Shown here one piece after another: positions 37,250 to 46,210 of a stretch of 64,000 bases of DNA (position 1 is the first letter of the stretch; each line of letters opens with the position of its first letter). The DNA lies in NCBI GenBank assembly GCA_029204225.1, contig CM055101.1, forward strand, positions 543,006-607,005, written 5' to 3'. The notes below the pieces were generated by a model. That model was not told the DNA's origin. It worked only from the letters and a program-made list of their open reading frames with translations, and ran no database searches. The position numbers and the translations under genes are program-made. Origin of the DNA: Diphasiastrum complanatum. Taxonomy: Eukaryota; Streptophyta; Lycopodiopsida; Lycopodiales; Lycopodiaceae.

Positions 37250-37450
37250 TTATGATATGTAGACCATCCTACCTCTCTTTTTGTGCTTTTGGACCTCTTG
37301 GAGCTCTTGAGGCTCCTCCTCAAGTCCTAGAACAATCTTCTTCACATCTTGGAGCACCAAAATGGAATCCATTCTAGCCTTCCAAATAGAATAGGTGGAG
37401 GTAGATAGTCTCTCACTATATTCCAATAGAAAGGAACCCATAGATGCCAT
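37250..37450 (-). pseudogene. copia family B gag N-terminus
   Basis: A 66-codon frame reading MASMGSFLLEYSERLSTSTY, then SIWKARMDSILVLQDV and EEEPQELQEVQ, is the N-terminus of a family B gag. It preserves the start codon that is damaged in the copies at 12138 and 28916. It is truncated after about 65 residues, and the sequence downstream (toward 37000) no longer matches gag. Confidence 0.8.
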
Positions 37451-38185
37451 GTAATAGTGAAGACTCCTTGTGATTTAGACAATAAAATGTTGCTTCTCTC
37501 TCATTATAGGATCCTTGAAAGGTGTACTATCAACTCCTATGCAAGATCTTGCAACAAAATGTGAGATGGATCTCACTAGCTCTACCAATCTCTCTCAAAC
37601 TAGATCAAACTCTCATCAATTGATGGAGGATAGGCAAAGTTTGGGTCAAACTATCTCTGGCACGTGTGAAACACTCCAAGAATCCACAAATCACTCAAAT
37701 ACAAGAAAATTGTATGAAAGAAAGTGGCTATGACCTCAAAATGATGACTAGATCTCAAATAGATGACATTGGCAAGCCTCTTCTTGAATTTTTTGGTCAA
37801 ACTAGCAAGATATGATAAAACAAATGTGTCCACACAGGTCTAGGTGCCCTACCTAACCCTCTTCAAAAGCTTATAACTTTTGATTGGCTCATCAAATAGA
37901 TTGAAACAAATTGCTACAAAAACTAGACAAAACTAGCTTTCAAACAAGCTATCTAGCACCAAATTTGGATCTAACTTGGAAGAGAACTTTCCAAATGAGC
38001 TTGGCTGTACTTCACACATGCCTGAGTAGGGAATTTTGTACAGTGCCTGAAATGATTCAATTATTATGATAATGAACCCTCTTGATCCAAATTTCCTAGA
38101 GATAGCATGGGAGATGCAATCAACACTCTCTAGGTCTTGATTTTCATGAAATTTTTGATACTATGGATGATGCATCAAAAGATTA
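37451..38185 (-). other. family B leader
   Basis: This leader is similar to 12139-12885, including a CACGTGTGAAACACTCC segment at about 37660 followed by AATACAAG-AAATTGTATGAAA. It connects gag to the PBS. Confidence 0.65.
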
Positions 38186-38202
38186 GGTAGGTTCTGATAC
38201 TA
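38186..38202 (-). other. family B PBS, tRNA-iMet type
   Basis: The minus strand reads TAGTATCAGAACCTACC directly after the LTR end TTTTCACA. It matches TGGTATCAGAGCC with two changes. Confidence 0.75.
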
Positions 38203-39640
38203 TGTGAAAATTCACACATGTGGGAATGCCCTAATGTGTGAAATTGATCTCCTAAGTTTGGCTCATGCACTATAGATCACCTATTGATTGAAATCCAAGA
38301 TCAATGACAAGATCTAAGGCAAAAAGACCATTCTACATGTATTCATTCATTACCAAAAGGTGTTTCACACATGTGGAAGACTTCATTAAATAAACTAAGT
38401 CCCAACAAGCTCCTCTCCTTGGGTAGAGAGATAAAATCCCACTTTTGGGCTCATCTAGAGAGAGAAGGCAATACAAGCAAAATTGGCAAATCTCCAAATT
38501 GACTCAAAAACTCATAGATCTCTCATACATAAATGAAGGGAATAAAAGTACATATAGAAACTCATGGAGATCCATGCTTGATTCTTATTGGACCCCTTAA
38601 ACATAGCATCTCTAATCCTATTGGATGTGTGATGCAACATCCCTCACTTTTAATTGGACCCTTCCAACACATCTCTCTCTTATGATTGGACCCTTTGACT
38701 TTTGCCACCACATAGGGTGCATCACTCATCAAACCTAAATTTGGCATGTGTAAGCAACCTAACTAGTTTGAGTTACATCACAGTTGAATTTTGGCCTAAT
38801 CATGACAAAACATGTGTACTGACCATTTGACCTCTAAAGCCAAAATTGGTCCTATCGCCTGTGACACCAAGATGCTTGACTAGCAATCTTTATGATACCC
38901 CTAAAGTCAACATTGTAAACTAATTCTAACTATTTTACACATGTGGGAACATGCTCCACACATGTGAAATGTACTCACAAACATAAAATCATAAATAACC
39001 AAGATAGATTTTTGACAATGTTTTACAAGTACAGTACTAAGGACCATAAATGAGCCTACAAAAGACTCCAAGAGTGATTGATTCATTGATACATCCAAAA
39101 CTAGTCATCAATTTCTTGATCTAGATTAGCAATTTTTGATCACACAATCAAGAGCAATAAAAAACGATGATCAAACATGCAAATCCGACCTCACACGTGT
39201 GTGGTATGGCCTCCAATACGGCCTGTTATCAAAGTTTGAAAGTAATCAAGTTTAGTTCACAAAGGAATCATAAAATCACAAGACAAATGTGGGAAAAACT
39301 CGAGATTGCATGCCAATTTGCTCTCAAATCTCTATCTTGCATGTATGGAATGATAGATTAAAAGTACAATGAGGCTCTTCCTTGGATGTTAGGTGAAAAT
39401 CCAACATGTTTCAAGGAGCCTGATTGACATTTTTGCCCTTATATGTCAATCTTACCTAACCCTACAGTTATGCAGATTTGTTGGTTGGGTTACTCATCTA
39501 CCTCCATGATTTGAGGAGTCTGCTCCTAAATTCTAGGAAACTTGACTGAACAACCTACCTCACTCCTATGATTAGGTCCTAACTACCCTAGGCCTATTCT
39601 CACATGTGTGAACATGTTGACACGTGTGGATTACAACATG
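38203..39640 (-). mobile_element. family B copia LTR, minus strand, outer end uncertain
   Basis: The LTR inner end TTTTCACA abuts the PBS. Going outward the sequence carries three ATTGGACCC words (CCAAT-box containing on the minus strand) between about 38586 and 38695. It also carries repeated CACAYGTG motifs at about 38215, 38365, 38937, 38959, 39195, 39600 and 39619. I see no clear TG start or TSD, so the end at 39640 is only where the CACAYGTG clustering stops. Confidence 0.5.
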
Positions 39641-39710
39641 TACACTAAACTATGTATTTATCAAGCTTAATATTTGGTCTCCTTAAAAAGCTAACATACC
39701 AAAGATAAAA

Positions 39711-39766
39711 CCACATTCTAGAACAGTCCTAAGGGACAAACCCACATTCTAGAACAATCCTAAGTT
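39711..39766 (+). repeat. ~31-bp tandem duplication with TTCTAGAA
   Basis: CCACATTCTAGAACAGTCCT at 39711 recurs 31 bp later as CCACATTCTAGAACAATCCT, each followed by AAG. Each unit contains TTCTAGAA. Confidence 0.8.
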
Positions 39767-39922
39767 GCATAAAAATGTGCTTTTGGGCCCCTGTGCATGA
39801 GCATATTTTGAGTTGTATAGTCATAGCCCAAAAAAACAAAATTAGAATTTGTTGAGCTATCAACACCCATTATTAATCATCAAGTTTTTTTAGTTGGAGA
39901 TTGCTTGTGTGAAGATTGTTTG

Positions 39923-40518
39923 CTATTGATCAGAGCTATCCTTCTCATCAAGGTGTTCACCGACTTTCACTTCTTCTTTGATCTCGATTACAGCCTTCTC
40001 AAGGATCATCTGTGGATCTTTAGCAAGCAATGTTCGGGTCATCTGAAACGATCTTGGTAGAGCTCGTAGTAGGCATGTGAGCTGCTTTTCTATTGAGACT
40101 CCATTCTCTATTCCACAGTTGTGTAGTGAGAAAAACAAATTATTCATTCTTCTGGTAAAGGAGGTCTTAGATTGGTCAGCTGATCTCCAAGAAGCATTTT
40201 TTGGCTTCGTGATTTTGTATGAAATCTGGTCAGCAAGGTATCCAACATTTTCTCTTGCATTTGAGGGTGTGGCTAGATCAAGTGTCAAGTTGCCTTCGAT
40301 GGAGAAAGATAGGACAACTATTGGCTTGTCATTTCTTTCTCTCCATTCCCATAGCTCTTTGCCAGTGGGTGCGGGCATTTTTTCTGTGCCATCAATCCAG
40401 AGCCATAGACCTTCTCCTTTCAGTATGAGAGAAGTCTTCACCTTCCACGTTAGGAAGTTTGATCTTGAGGAGTCAAGGATCGTGCAAATTTTGATTGAAT
40501 GTTGCTAATGGATGCCAT
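39923..40518 (-). pseudogene. copia-type gag, family C, minus strand
   Basis: The likely start is ATG 40518. A frameshift near 40445 enters a 172-codon open frame (39923-40441). It shows the gag N-terminal logic NFLTWKVKTSLILKGEGLWL, then Trp/Arg-rich EWRERNDKPIVVLSFSIEGN, SWRSADQSKTS and LPRSFQMTRTLLAK, a Ty1/copia gag (UBN2-like) pattern. The sequence differs clearly from families A, B and D. The zinc knuckle and pol are absent, because the frame ends in SSDQ and then stop. It would specify particle structural protein but is truncated. Confidence 0.7.
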
Positions 40519-40550
40519 AGACTGAAGGAATCAGATGGAGCTCTAATTGA

Positions 40551-40570
40551 GCTTTTTGGCTCTAATATCA
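40551..40570 (-). other. family C PBS, tRNA-iMet type
   Basis: The minus strand reads TGATATTAGAGCCAAAAAGC just after CTTTCCCATCA. It is related to TGGTATCAGAGCC with two transitions. Confidence 0.7.
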
Positions 40571-40571
40571 T

Positions 40572-41000
40572 TGATGGGAAAGAGTAAAACAACTCCATTG
40601 ATGAGAGTCTACGACATTCCTGAAAGTGAAGGCTGGATAGAGCCAACTTGGTAGGAATAGCTACTACTACTAACTATGGTCTAATTCTCTTACAAGGGAT
40701 ATCTATTGCTAGCATACATTCCAATATTGCAGATCATACACATCACAAAACAGAGCATTAAAAAAAATTGCTCAGAATTGAATTTACAATAATTTTTTTG
40801 AGTGTTGTATTTATCCCATATCAGTGCATTGGCATAAGAGAGATGTTTTCTCTCACGAATAATATGACTAGCTACTGCCAATCTGTAAACTCACTCTGGA
40901 ACTATCTCAAATCTTTTACGGTTCTGTCTATTATGTATGATTGCATCAGTCTATATATGTGATCTCGTTCTTATGTGGTCAATCCAGGGAACTGATTAAG
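40572..41000 (-). mobile_element. family C LTR, minus strand, outer end uncertain
   Basis: This is sequence upstream of the family C PBS on the minus strand. The inner end reads CCCATCA and a TATATAG-like box lies near 40950. There is no partner LTR and no certain outer end. Confidence 0.45.
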
Positions 41001-41690
41001 TTAAAAGATCTAATGAAAAGAAATGCATTAGGCTTAATCAAAACTGATTCTAGTTTTTCGTCGCTATCCTTCGTGCATTAGCCGCTTTCTGCCCCGTTTC
41101 ACGCTACAAACCTTCACATTTTGCCAAAAGACAGTGTCGCAATTTTAAGGGCAGTGTCACATTTTCAAGGGTAGAGTTGCTTTTCAAAGGCAGTCTCAAT
41201 TTTTTATGGGCACCTTCATTTTTATCCAGAAGGCATTTGGCGAGTGTCGTTTTTTCCGAAAGGCGAAAAATACGAAAGTTGGCTAGAAAGCTTTTCTAAG
41301 GCATTTGGAGACAACGTCACTTTTTCTTTGAAGGGTGAAAAACTCGTCGATGTCGCTTTTTTCAAAACGGTGAAAAAGCCGACAATATCGCTTTTTCCCG
41401 AAATGCGAAAGGCGTGACAGTAGGCCTGAAAACATTTCTAAGGCATTTAAAGACAATGTCGCCTTTTTCTCAAAAATGCGAAAAATGCGACAATGTCGCA
41501 AGAGTTGGCTAAAATCATTTTCTAAGTGTTTTTTACTTAGTGTTAAATTTTTCTTATGACCAAAAATGCGAACTGTGGGACGAAACAGTTAAAAAATGTA
41601 GACTGTGCGAAACATAGTTCAAAATGCAACAGTCAAGAAAAACAACAAAGGAAAAAAATGCTAAGGCTTTGAAAGATTGAAACTCTTAGT
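41001..41690. repeat. degenerate hairpin-rich repeat array
   Basis: Variants of TGTCGCTTTTTCCCGAAA followed by TGCGAAA recur at about 41246, 41350, 41387 and 41457. The phrase TTTCTAAGGCATTT recurs at 41293 and 41429. Each unit pairs a TCGC-T5 arm with an A5-GCGA arm, so it can fold into an imperfect hairpin. GCGACAATGTCGC at about 41492 is a near-perfect palindrome. No coding sequence seen. Confidence 0.65.
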
Positions 41691-41711
41691 TTCTTCATTT
41701 AATATGAAGAA

Positions 41712-41815
41712 TTCTAGATCAATAAGATCCAAAATGTGTCCTTTGATCATGGTTAGATAGTCAGCACAACATACAACATTGCCAATGTAGAAAAATCAGT
41801 ATCTACTCAATGATT
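41712..41815 (+). repeat. ~100-bp direct repeat, left copy
   Basis: This begins AGATCAATAAGATCCAAAAT and ends in CCAATGTAGAAAAATCAG plus TATCTACTCAATG. The partner at 42608-42706 is about 90% identical. Part of it also resembles the inside of the family A LTR near 5490-5515 (CCAATGTAGAAAAATCAGCA), so it is probably an LTR/R-U5 scrap. Confidence 0.8.
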
Positions 41816-41819
41816 TGAC

Positions 41820-42600
41820 AAAGTTGGCAATTTGATCAGCAACAATGTCAATTAATTCCGGAGAGGAATTAGATCCTTGAGACTACTGTAGTTGAGTCTG
41901 CACCTCTTGCTTGACTCTAGCCATCTGATCAACGTCTGTGTTAGAATTTCTACTCGTGCTCGGCCCCACATCTTCTTCATAGGCATCTTGCCTCAACACT
42001 TTCCCTTTGTCTTTATGACGAGTAACTGCTTGCACATCAGTTTACGGTGGTTCCTCCACCATAATTACCTGTACGGGTGCTTGTTGTTCAGGACCATTCA
42101 TCCCACCAGGTTTTTGTGGTGGATTCTGCATGTTATTATGGTCATTAAAACAATTATTCAGCCGTGGTGTTGACAAACCTCTCTCTAAATTCTGGACACG
42201 CTATTGGTGATATAAAACGCAATTAAAATACCATATGATGCCTTTGACTGCAAAATTGCAGCATCTTCTAATAAATCCGATCAGTAACGCACTTGCCTTT
42301 GAAATGGCCGTGGTACCATCTGATTCCATTGTTAATATGGTGTTGGGTATTGCTGCATATGTGGTGGCATCTGCTAAGGTTGTTGATACTGCCCTTGTGG
42401 ATGTTGCAATTGAGGTTGTGGTTGCTGCTGCTATTGTGTTTGCACTAAAAGGCCACTTCGGTTCTTACGACCTGCAATCTCCGAAATTCATTCATTGAAT
42501 GACCATACATATTATAGATTATACAATATCGTGATCCACTGGGACATTCATTGATGTAATGCCCTTCCTGATTGCAATTTCTGTAGAATTTAATGTGAAG
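41820..42600 (-). pseudogene. gypsy gag C-terminal fragment, minus strand
   Basis: Reading leftward from about 42597, the frame gives YRNCNQEGHYINECPSGSRY, a retroviral-type zinc knuckle whose first cysteine has become tyrosine (TAC for TGC). A second, more damaged knuckle follows (CIIYNMYGHSMNEF). Beyond it lie a Gln/Pro-rich stretch (QYPTPY, QMPPHMQQ) and then a linker with KPGGMNGPEQQAPVQVIMVE and RHKDKGKVLRQDAYEEDVGP, with stops. The combination fits the end of a Ty3/gypsy gag. It is bracketed by the ~100-bp direct repeats and has no protease. Confidence 0.65.
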
Positions 42601-42607
42601 CATTTCA

Positions 42608-42706
42608 GATCGATAAAATCCAAAATGTGTCCTTTGATCTTCGGTTAGATAGTCAACACAACAGACAACATTGCCAATGTAGAAAAATCAGCATCTACTC
42701 AATGAA
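42608..42706 (+). repeat. ~100-bp direct repeat, right copy
   Basis: Partner of 41712-41815. The pair brackets an antisense gypsy gag segment. A further resemblance to the family A LTR extends to GAGATGCAAACTC at 42708-42720. Confidence 0.8.
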
Positions 42707-42720
42707 AGAGATGCAAACTC

Positions 42721-42902
42721 AATTTTACCCATTCCAAATATAACTAATACTGGTTACTTTTTAATGTCTGTCGACAACCAGAATAACATTCGAAACCATT
42801 TGCCATAATTACACCAAAAACATAACTTTCTAACGCTATCCTCTGTGGGAATGATACTTTTCAGTACAAAATCTATATTAAACCTGTTGGTATAGCACGA
42901 CA
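42721..42902 (+). mobile_element. gypsy 5' LTR, 3'-terminal part
   Basis: About 180 bp ending GGTATAGCACGACA match 47478-47656 closely, including ATTACACCAAAAACATAACT and TATTAAACCTGTTGGTATAG. The two therefore are the 3' ends of the LTR pair. The rest of the 5' LTR has been replaced by the unrelated sequence to the left. Confidence 0.85.
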
Positions 42903-42914
42903 TATACCAATTTT

Positions 42915-42932
42915 TGGCGCCGTTGCCGGGGA
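42915..42932 (+). other. PBS, tRNA-Asp type
   Basis: TGGCGCCGTTGCCGGGGA is complementary to the 3' end of plant tRNA-Asp, the primer typical of Athila/Tat-group gypsy elements. It lies 12 bp after the LTR end. Confidence 0.9.
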
Positions 42933-42983
42933 TAGTTTAGGAAAGTTATAAGAAATCTGAAGATCCATTTCCATCTCTAATGT

Positions 42984-43900
42984 ATGTCAGATAGAGAATC
43001 GAAATTAGAAAGATACCGGAAGCTTAGAGAGGAGTTTTTACGAAGACAGAGTGAAAGTACTAGTCGTAGAAATCTAGACAAAATCACTGCTCAGTTACTT
43101 GAACTCCTAATTAGCTTCGGTATGGAGGGTCCTGCTGCACGCTTCACTTCTATCTCTAAAATTAAATATGATTATTTTAAAGGGACCAGCTATGTCTCAC
43201 AATTTGAGTCAATAGCCAATGCGAATAACGAGGGAACTGACGTAGACAAACTACAAATTTTCCCTGGTCTGCTAAGAAAGCAGACGCGTATCTGGTATAG
43301 TCAGATAGAACCAAACCGTGTAGGAACCTGGTACCTGTTGAAAGATGCATTTCTAAACCAGTTCAGAGAGAAGGGTTACAAATCTAGAATTCTTGGACGA
43401 CTGAACAATGTTCAGAAGAAGAGTAAAGAATCTCTTTGCAAATATAAAAGTAACGTTAAAAACCTCATAGGAAAACTAACCGGTGTATATCCCGTGGATA
43501 TGCAAATCAAATGGTTTTTGGCTGGTCTACCACCAAAGATTGATCGATACTGCAGACAAGGGGACATGAACTCCTTAGCAGTTGTTATAGCCCAAATTCG
43601 CACCAAGAAGACATAATCTTCCTGAATTTGTTGGACCAGCGAAGTCTCAAGCCTCGAATAAATCGGTTCGGGCAACTGCTACAACTGTGGAGAGCCGGGA
43701 CATTTTTTCTCCTGACTGTCCTCAACTACGGAAGCCAATTGGTTACGTACCATTATGCTCGAATTGCAGAGAACCTGGTCACAAGTATCCTGACTCCCTC
43801 AGCCACAGAAGCCGCGACCCAAATATCAGTATGTAGCAACACCAGCTGCTGCAGACACGAAAGCGAAAGCTACGACAGATGCTGTTGTACAGAGAATTGA
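42984..43900 (+). pseudogene. gypsy gag with two zinc knuckles, frameshifted
   Basis: A 210-codon frame from ATG 42984 to 43616 carries the Ty3/gypsy gag (Retrotrans_gag-like) core: FKGTSYVSQFE, QTRIWYSQIEPN, FLNQFREKGYKSRI and AGLPPKIDRYC. After the stop the sequence continues with two CCHC knuckles. The first (CYNCGEPGHF-SPDC) needs one T fewer in the T6 run near 43707. The second (CSNCREPGHKYPDS) ends in Ser where Cys is expected. A second frameshift near 43800 connects to the protease frame. Gag would form the particle shell and bind RNA. At least three lesions disable it. The start choice is the first ATG after the PBS in a good gag frame. Confidence 0.8.
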
Positions 43901-43916
43901 CGTTATTGAAGGAAAA

Positions 43917-44837
43917 TTGGCAAAGACTGAAGATCAATCCTGGCCAAGTGACTTGGAAAAGATTTGTAAAGTCACCACGAGAAGCAAAAGCTCCTCGAAA
44001 CCTGATCAGAAATCTTCGACAAAGGGCAGAAAATCCGCGAAGACGAAATCTTCTAGCAAGATGACGAACAAATCCACAACTAAAGAAGATTTCAAGGATG
44101 ACCTTGACTATGACCGTGATGCTGCGAAGTTATTTGCAAGAGATATCTCGGTAGAAGCAAAGGAAATCATCAACGCTGAACTAAAGACTGCTCCTGCAAA
44201 GAAGGTGGTCACTTTCGAGGAAGAAGACGAAGAAATCGCAAAGACAAAATTGTCTAGTGCTGTTATTGATAAACCAATCTCAAAATCAAAGACAAAAGAA
44301 TATGACATCGTAACTGATATCAGATCTCTTCGACCAAACATGACTTTTGAACAGCTGTTGGCAGATAACACTTATTATAGAAAGCAGCTGAAAGGCCTTT
44401 CTGTGCCTAAGAAGAAGAAGAAAATTTCTCTGCCAGATGCTGGTGTTTCGTCCATTGATTTAGGTGATTTCGGTGCACTTGAAATTGATGTTACTATTGC
44501 AGGATGCCTGATCGAAAAAGTGTCAATTGACTCTGGTTCCAGTGTAAATATAATAACAGAAGACACAGCTCATGCTCTGGGGCTGACTGACATTCAACCA
44601 ACACAGCGAAACATCATGTTAGCTGATTCGACACGACGAAAACCTGTTGGTGAGCTGAAGGATTTCACTGTCTACATTCAAGCCAAGCCATTCACGATGA
44701 ATTTCATTGTTATCAAACCACTCGGTTTGTCATCCTATTCTGTGCTGATTGGACGACCTTGGCTTTATCAATCAAATGCTAGTGTACATTGGAAATCCAG
44801 AGAGCTAAGATTTCAGACTGGTGAGACCAATAACTGA
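43917..44837 (+). CDS. gypsy Lys-rich linker and aspartic protease (306-codon open frame)
   Basis: The first 60 residues are very rich in Lys and Ser, followed by an acidic segment. A pepsin-like retroviral protease then runs from about residue 185. The active site is DSGSSVNII with the catalytic Asp at residue 205, and the flap and end region includes FTMNFIVIKPLGLSSYSVLIG and RPWLY. The frame extends upstream without ATG to about 43805, so in the intact element it was a continuation of gag. A TGA after FQTGETNN separates it from the RT remnant. This domain would mature the polyprotein. The open frame is intact, but neighbouring lesions make activity unlikely. Confidence 0.75.
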   Translation: MAKTEDQSWPSDLEKICKVTTRSKSSSKPDQKSSTKGRKSAKTKSSSKMTNKSTTKEDFKDDLDYDRDAAKLFARDISVEAKEIINAELKTAPAKKVVTFEEEDEEIAKTKLSSAVIDKPISKSKTKEYDIVTDIRSLRPNMTFEQLLADNTYYRKQLKGLSVPKKKKKISLPDAGVSSIDLGDFGALEIDVTIAGCLIEKVSIDSGSSVNIITEDTAHALGLTDIQPTQRNIMLADSTRRKPVGELKDFTVYIQAKPFTMNFIVIKPLGLSSYSVLIGRPWLYQSNASVHWKSRELRFQTGETNN

Positions 44838-44939
44838 GGTAAGCCAGCAGAACAAATCATAACCTGGAGTCGTGACAAATATGAAGGTGAAACTCCATTG
44901 TCCGACACCAGTTTTACATGAGAAGAATCTTCGTATGCC

Positions 44940-45281
44940 TTGAATATTTTTTTCTATAAATCTGATATTGAAGTGCAGTACTTTGAATGTTATGAGAATG
45001 TTGATGACGAAGAATTTTTTGATGTCTGCAACGATCAAGCTGATGTTTCATATGAAGAAATTAACGTTGCAGACACAAACTTGAAAGAGTCTGACGATTC
45101 GAGTGACGAATCTGAGCACAAATTTGGTAACAAGAACCAGGTTGACGACAAGAAAACATCTATGGAGTCAGCCATGCGCGAAATTCATGGCCATACCAAG
45201 GCCAGTATAACTGAAGATATCATCTTACCAGATTCTACTGAACTGATTGAACTTGCACCTGGCAGATTTGTGCATGTTTAA
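44940..45281 (+). pseudogene. gypsy protease-RT acidic linker
   Basis: A 113-codon frame, very acidic, contains IEVQYFECYENVDDEEFFDV and later ILPDSTELIELAPGRFVHV. It lies between protease and RT and shares VQY-ECYE wording with the fragment near 62390, so it is a family feature. It has its own stop, and the RT remnant restarts 20 bp downstream. Confidence 0.65.
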
Positions 45282-45302
45282 AAGTCACTTGGAGAATCTG
45301 AG

Positions 45303-45758
45303 TTGGCGAAATTCACTGAACTATTGAAGGAGTATCAAGATGTTTTTGCTTGGTCGCTCGACGATTTGAAGGGTATACTTGCAGAATTCGGAGAGCACCG
45401 AATTGATCTGAAGGAAGATGCTGTACCTGTTCGACAGAGACAGTATCATCTCAATCCTAAATACTGTCTAATGGTCAAGGGCGAACTTAACAAACACCTT
45501 AAGGCAGGGGAAATCCAGGAACAAGGAAAGAAGAAATATGACAGTCATACAAAAACATGTGATCTTCAAGCTGATGATTATGCGCTAATATATGACAGTC
45601 GCCATCAAAAGTTCCCAGGAAAACTCCATATGCGATGGCTTGGACCTTTTAAAGTCATAGAGGTGTTTGACAATGTGAATGTGCAACTTCAATCACTTGA
45701 AGGGGAACTGTTACCTACGCGTATTAACGGGTTCAGACTAAAAAAATACTACCTTTGA
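45303..45758 (+). CDS. fused RT N-terminus and integrase C-terminus (collapsed pol)
   Basis: The first ~70 residues are the opening of gypsy RT: YQDVFAWSLDDLKGI, then VRQRQYHLNPKYCLMVKGEL and LKAGEI. At about 45520 the frame jumps without interruption to the last part of pol, KKYDSHTKTCDLQADDYALI ... GKLHMRWLGPFKVIEVFDN ... GFRLKKYYL, which is the basic C-terminal region after the integrase core. The RT catalytic YxDD, all of RNase H and the integrase DDE core are deleted, yet the fusion is open for 151 codons. It is either a non-autonomous derivative or simply a deletion that happened to keep frame. Confidence 0.8.
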   Translation: MAKFTELLKEYQDVFAWSLDDLKGILAEFGEHRIDLKEDAVPVRQRQYHLNPKYCLMVKGELNKHLKAGEIQEQGKKKYDSHTKTCDLQADDYALIYDSRHQKFPGKLHMRWLGPFKVIEVFDNVNVQLQSLEGELLPTRINGFRLKKYYL

Positions 45759-45864
45759 CCAGAATTTTTTTTAGTTACTTATTTTTATTCTTATTATTTT
45801 CTAGTATTTTTCTGATAATGTTCGCGACTTTTTTTTTTCTTTTCTAAAAATTTTTTTAGAAATT

Positions 45865-46207
45865 TTCGTGAACTTTTCTACCACTGTTCAATATTTGTTC
45901 AAACTGTTTCATGATTTTTTCAAGAATTTTTCTTGTCTTCTCTTAAATCTTTTAAGTTATTTTTTCAAATTATTTTCGAGAAACTTTCACGACACTCTAA
46001 CTGTGAACTGAAACTTGTCATTTTTTTTTTCTTTCGAAAATTTTTCTAGAATCTTTCTAGCATTTTTTTTTTCCAATTTTTCGAGAAATTTTCTAGGATG
46101 ACGCTTAACATTGTCGAGAATTTTTCGTGAAGTTATGTATCATTTTCTAGAATCTCTCAAGAATGTTTCACGAAATATTCTAGAAACTTTCTAGTATCCT
46201 TCGAGAA
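45865..46207. repeat. array of TTCnnGAA (heat-shock-element-like) octamers
   Basis: Ten octamers fitting TTCnnGAA occur in 343 bp, at 45865, 45919, 45975, 46044, 46080, 46124, 46145, 46167, 46178 and 46200. The cluster 46167-46191 reads TTC-ac-GAA-ata-TTC-ta-GAA-act-TTC, close to a multi-unit plant HSE. The tract follows the gypsy pol stop and consists of T-rich spacers. TTCnnGAA is its own reverse complement, so strand is not informative. Confidence 0.75.
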
Positions 46208-46210
46208 TCT

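Noticed and set aside
41283-41501. 72-codon frame across the hairpin array
   Set aside because: It only reflects the repeat period, with no independent coding evidence.
42235-42498. 87-codon Val/Ala-rich plus-strand frame
   Set aside because: It is the antisense of the Gln/Pro-rich gypsy gag tract on the minus strand.
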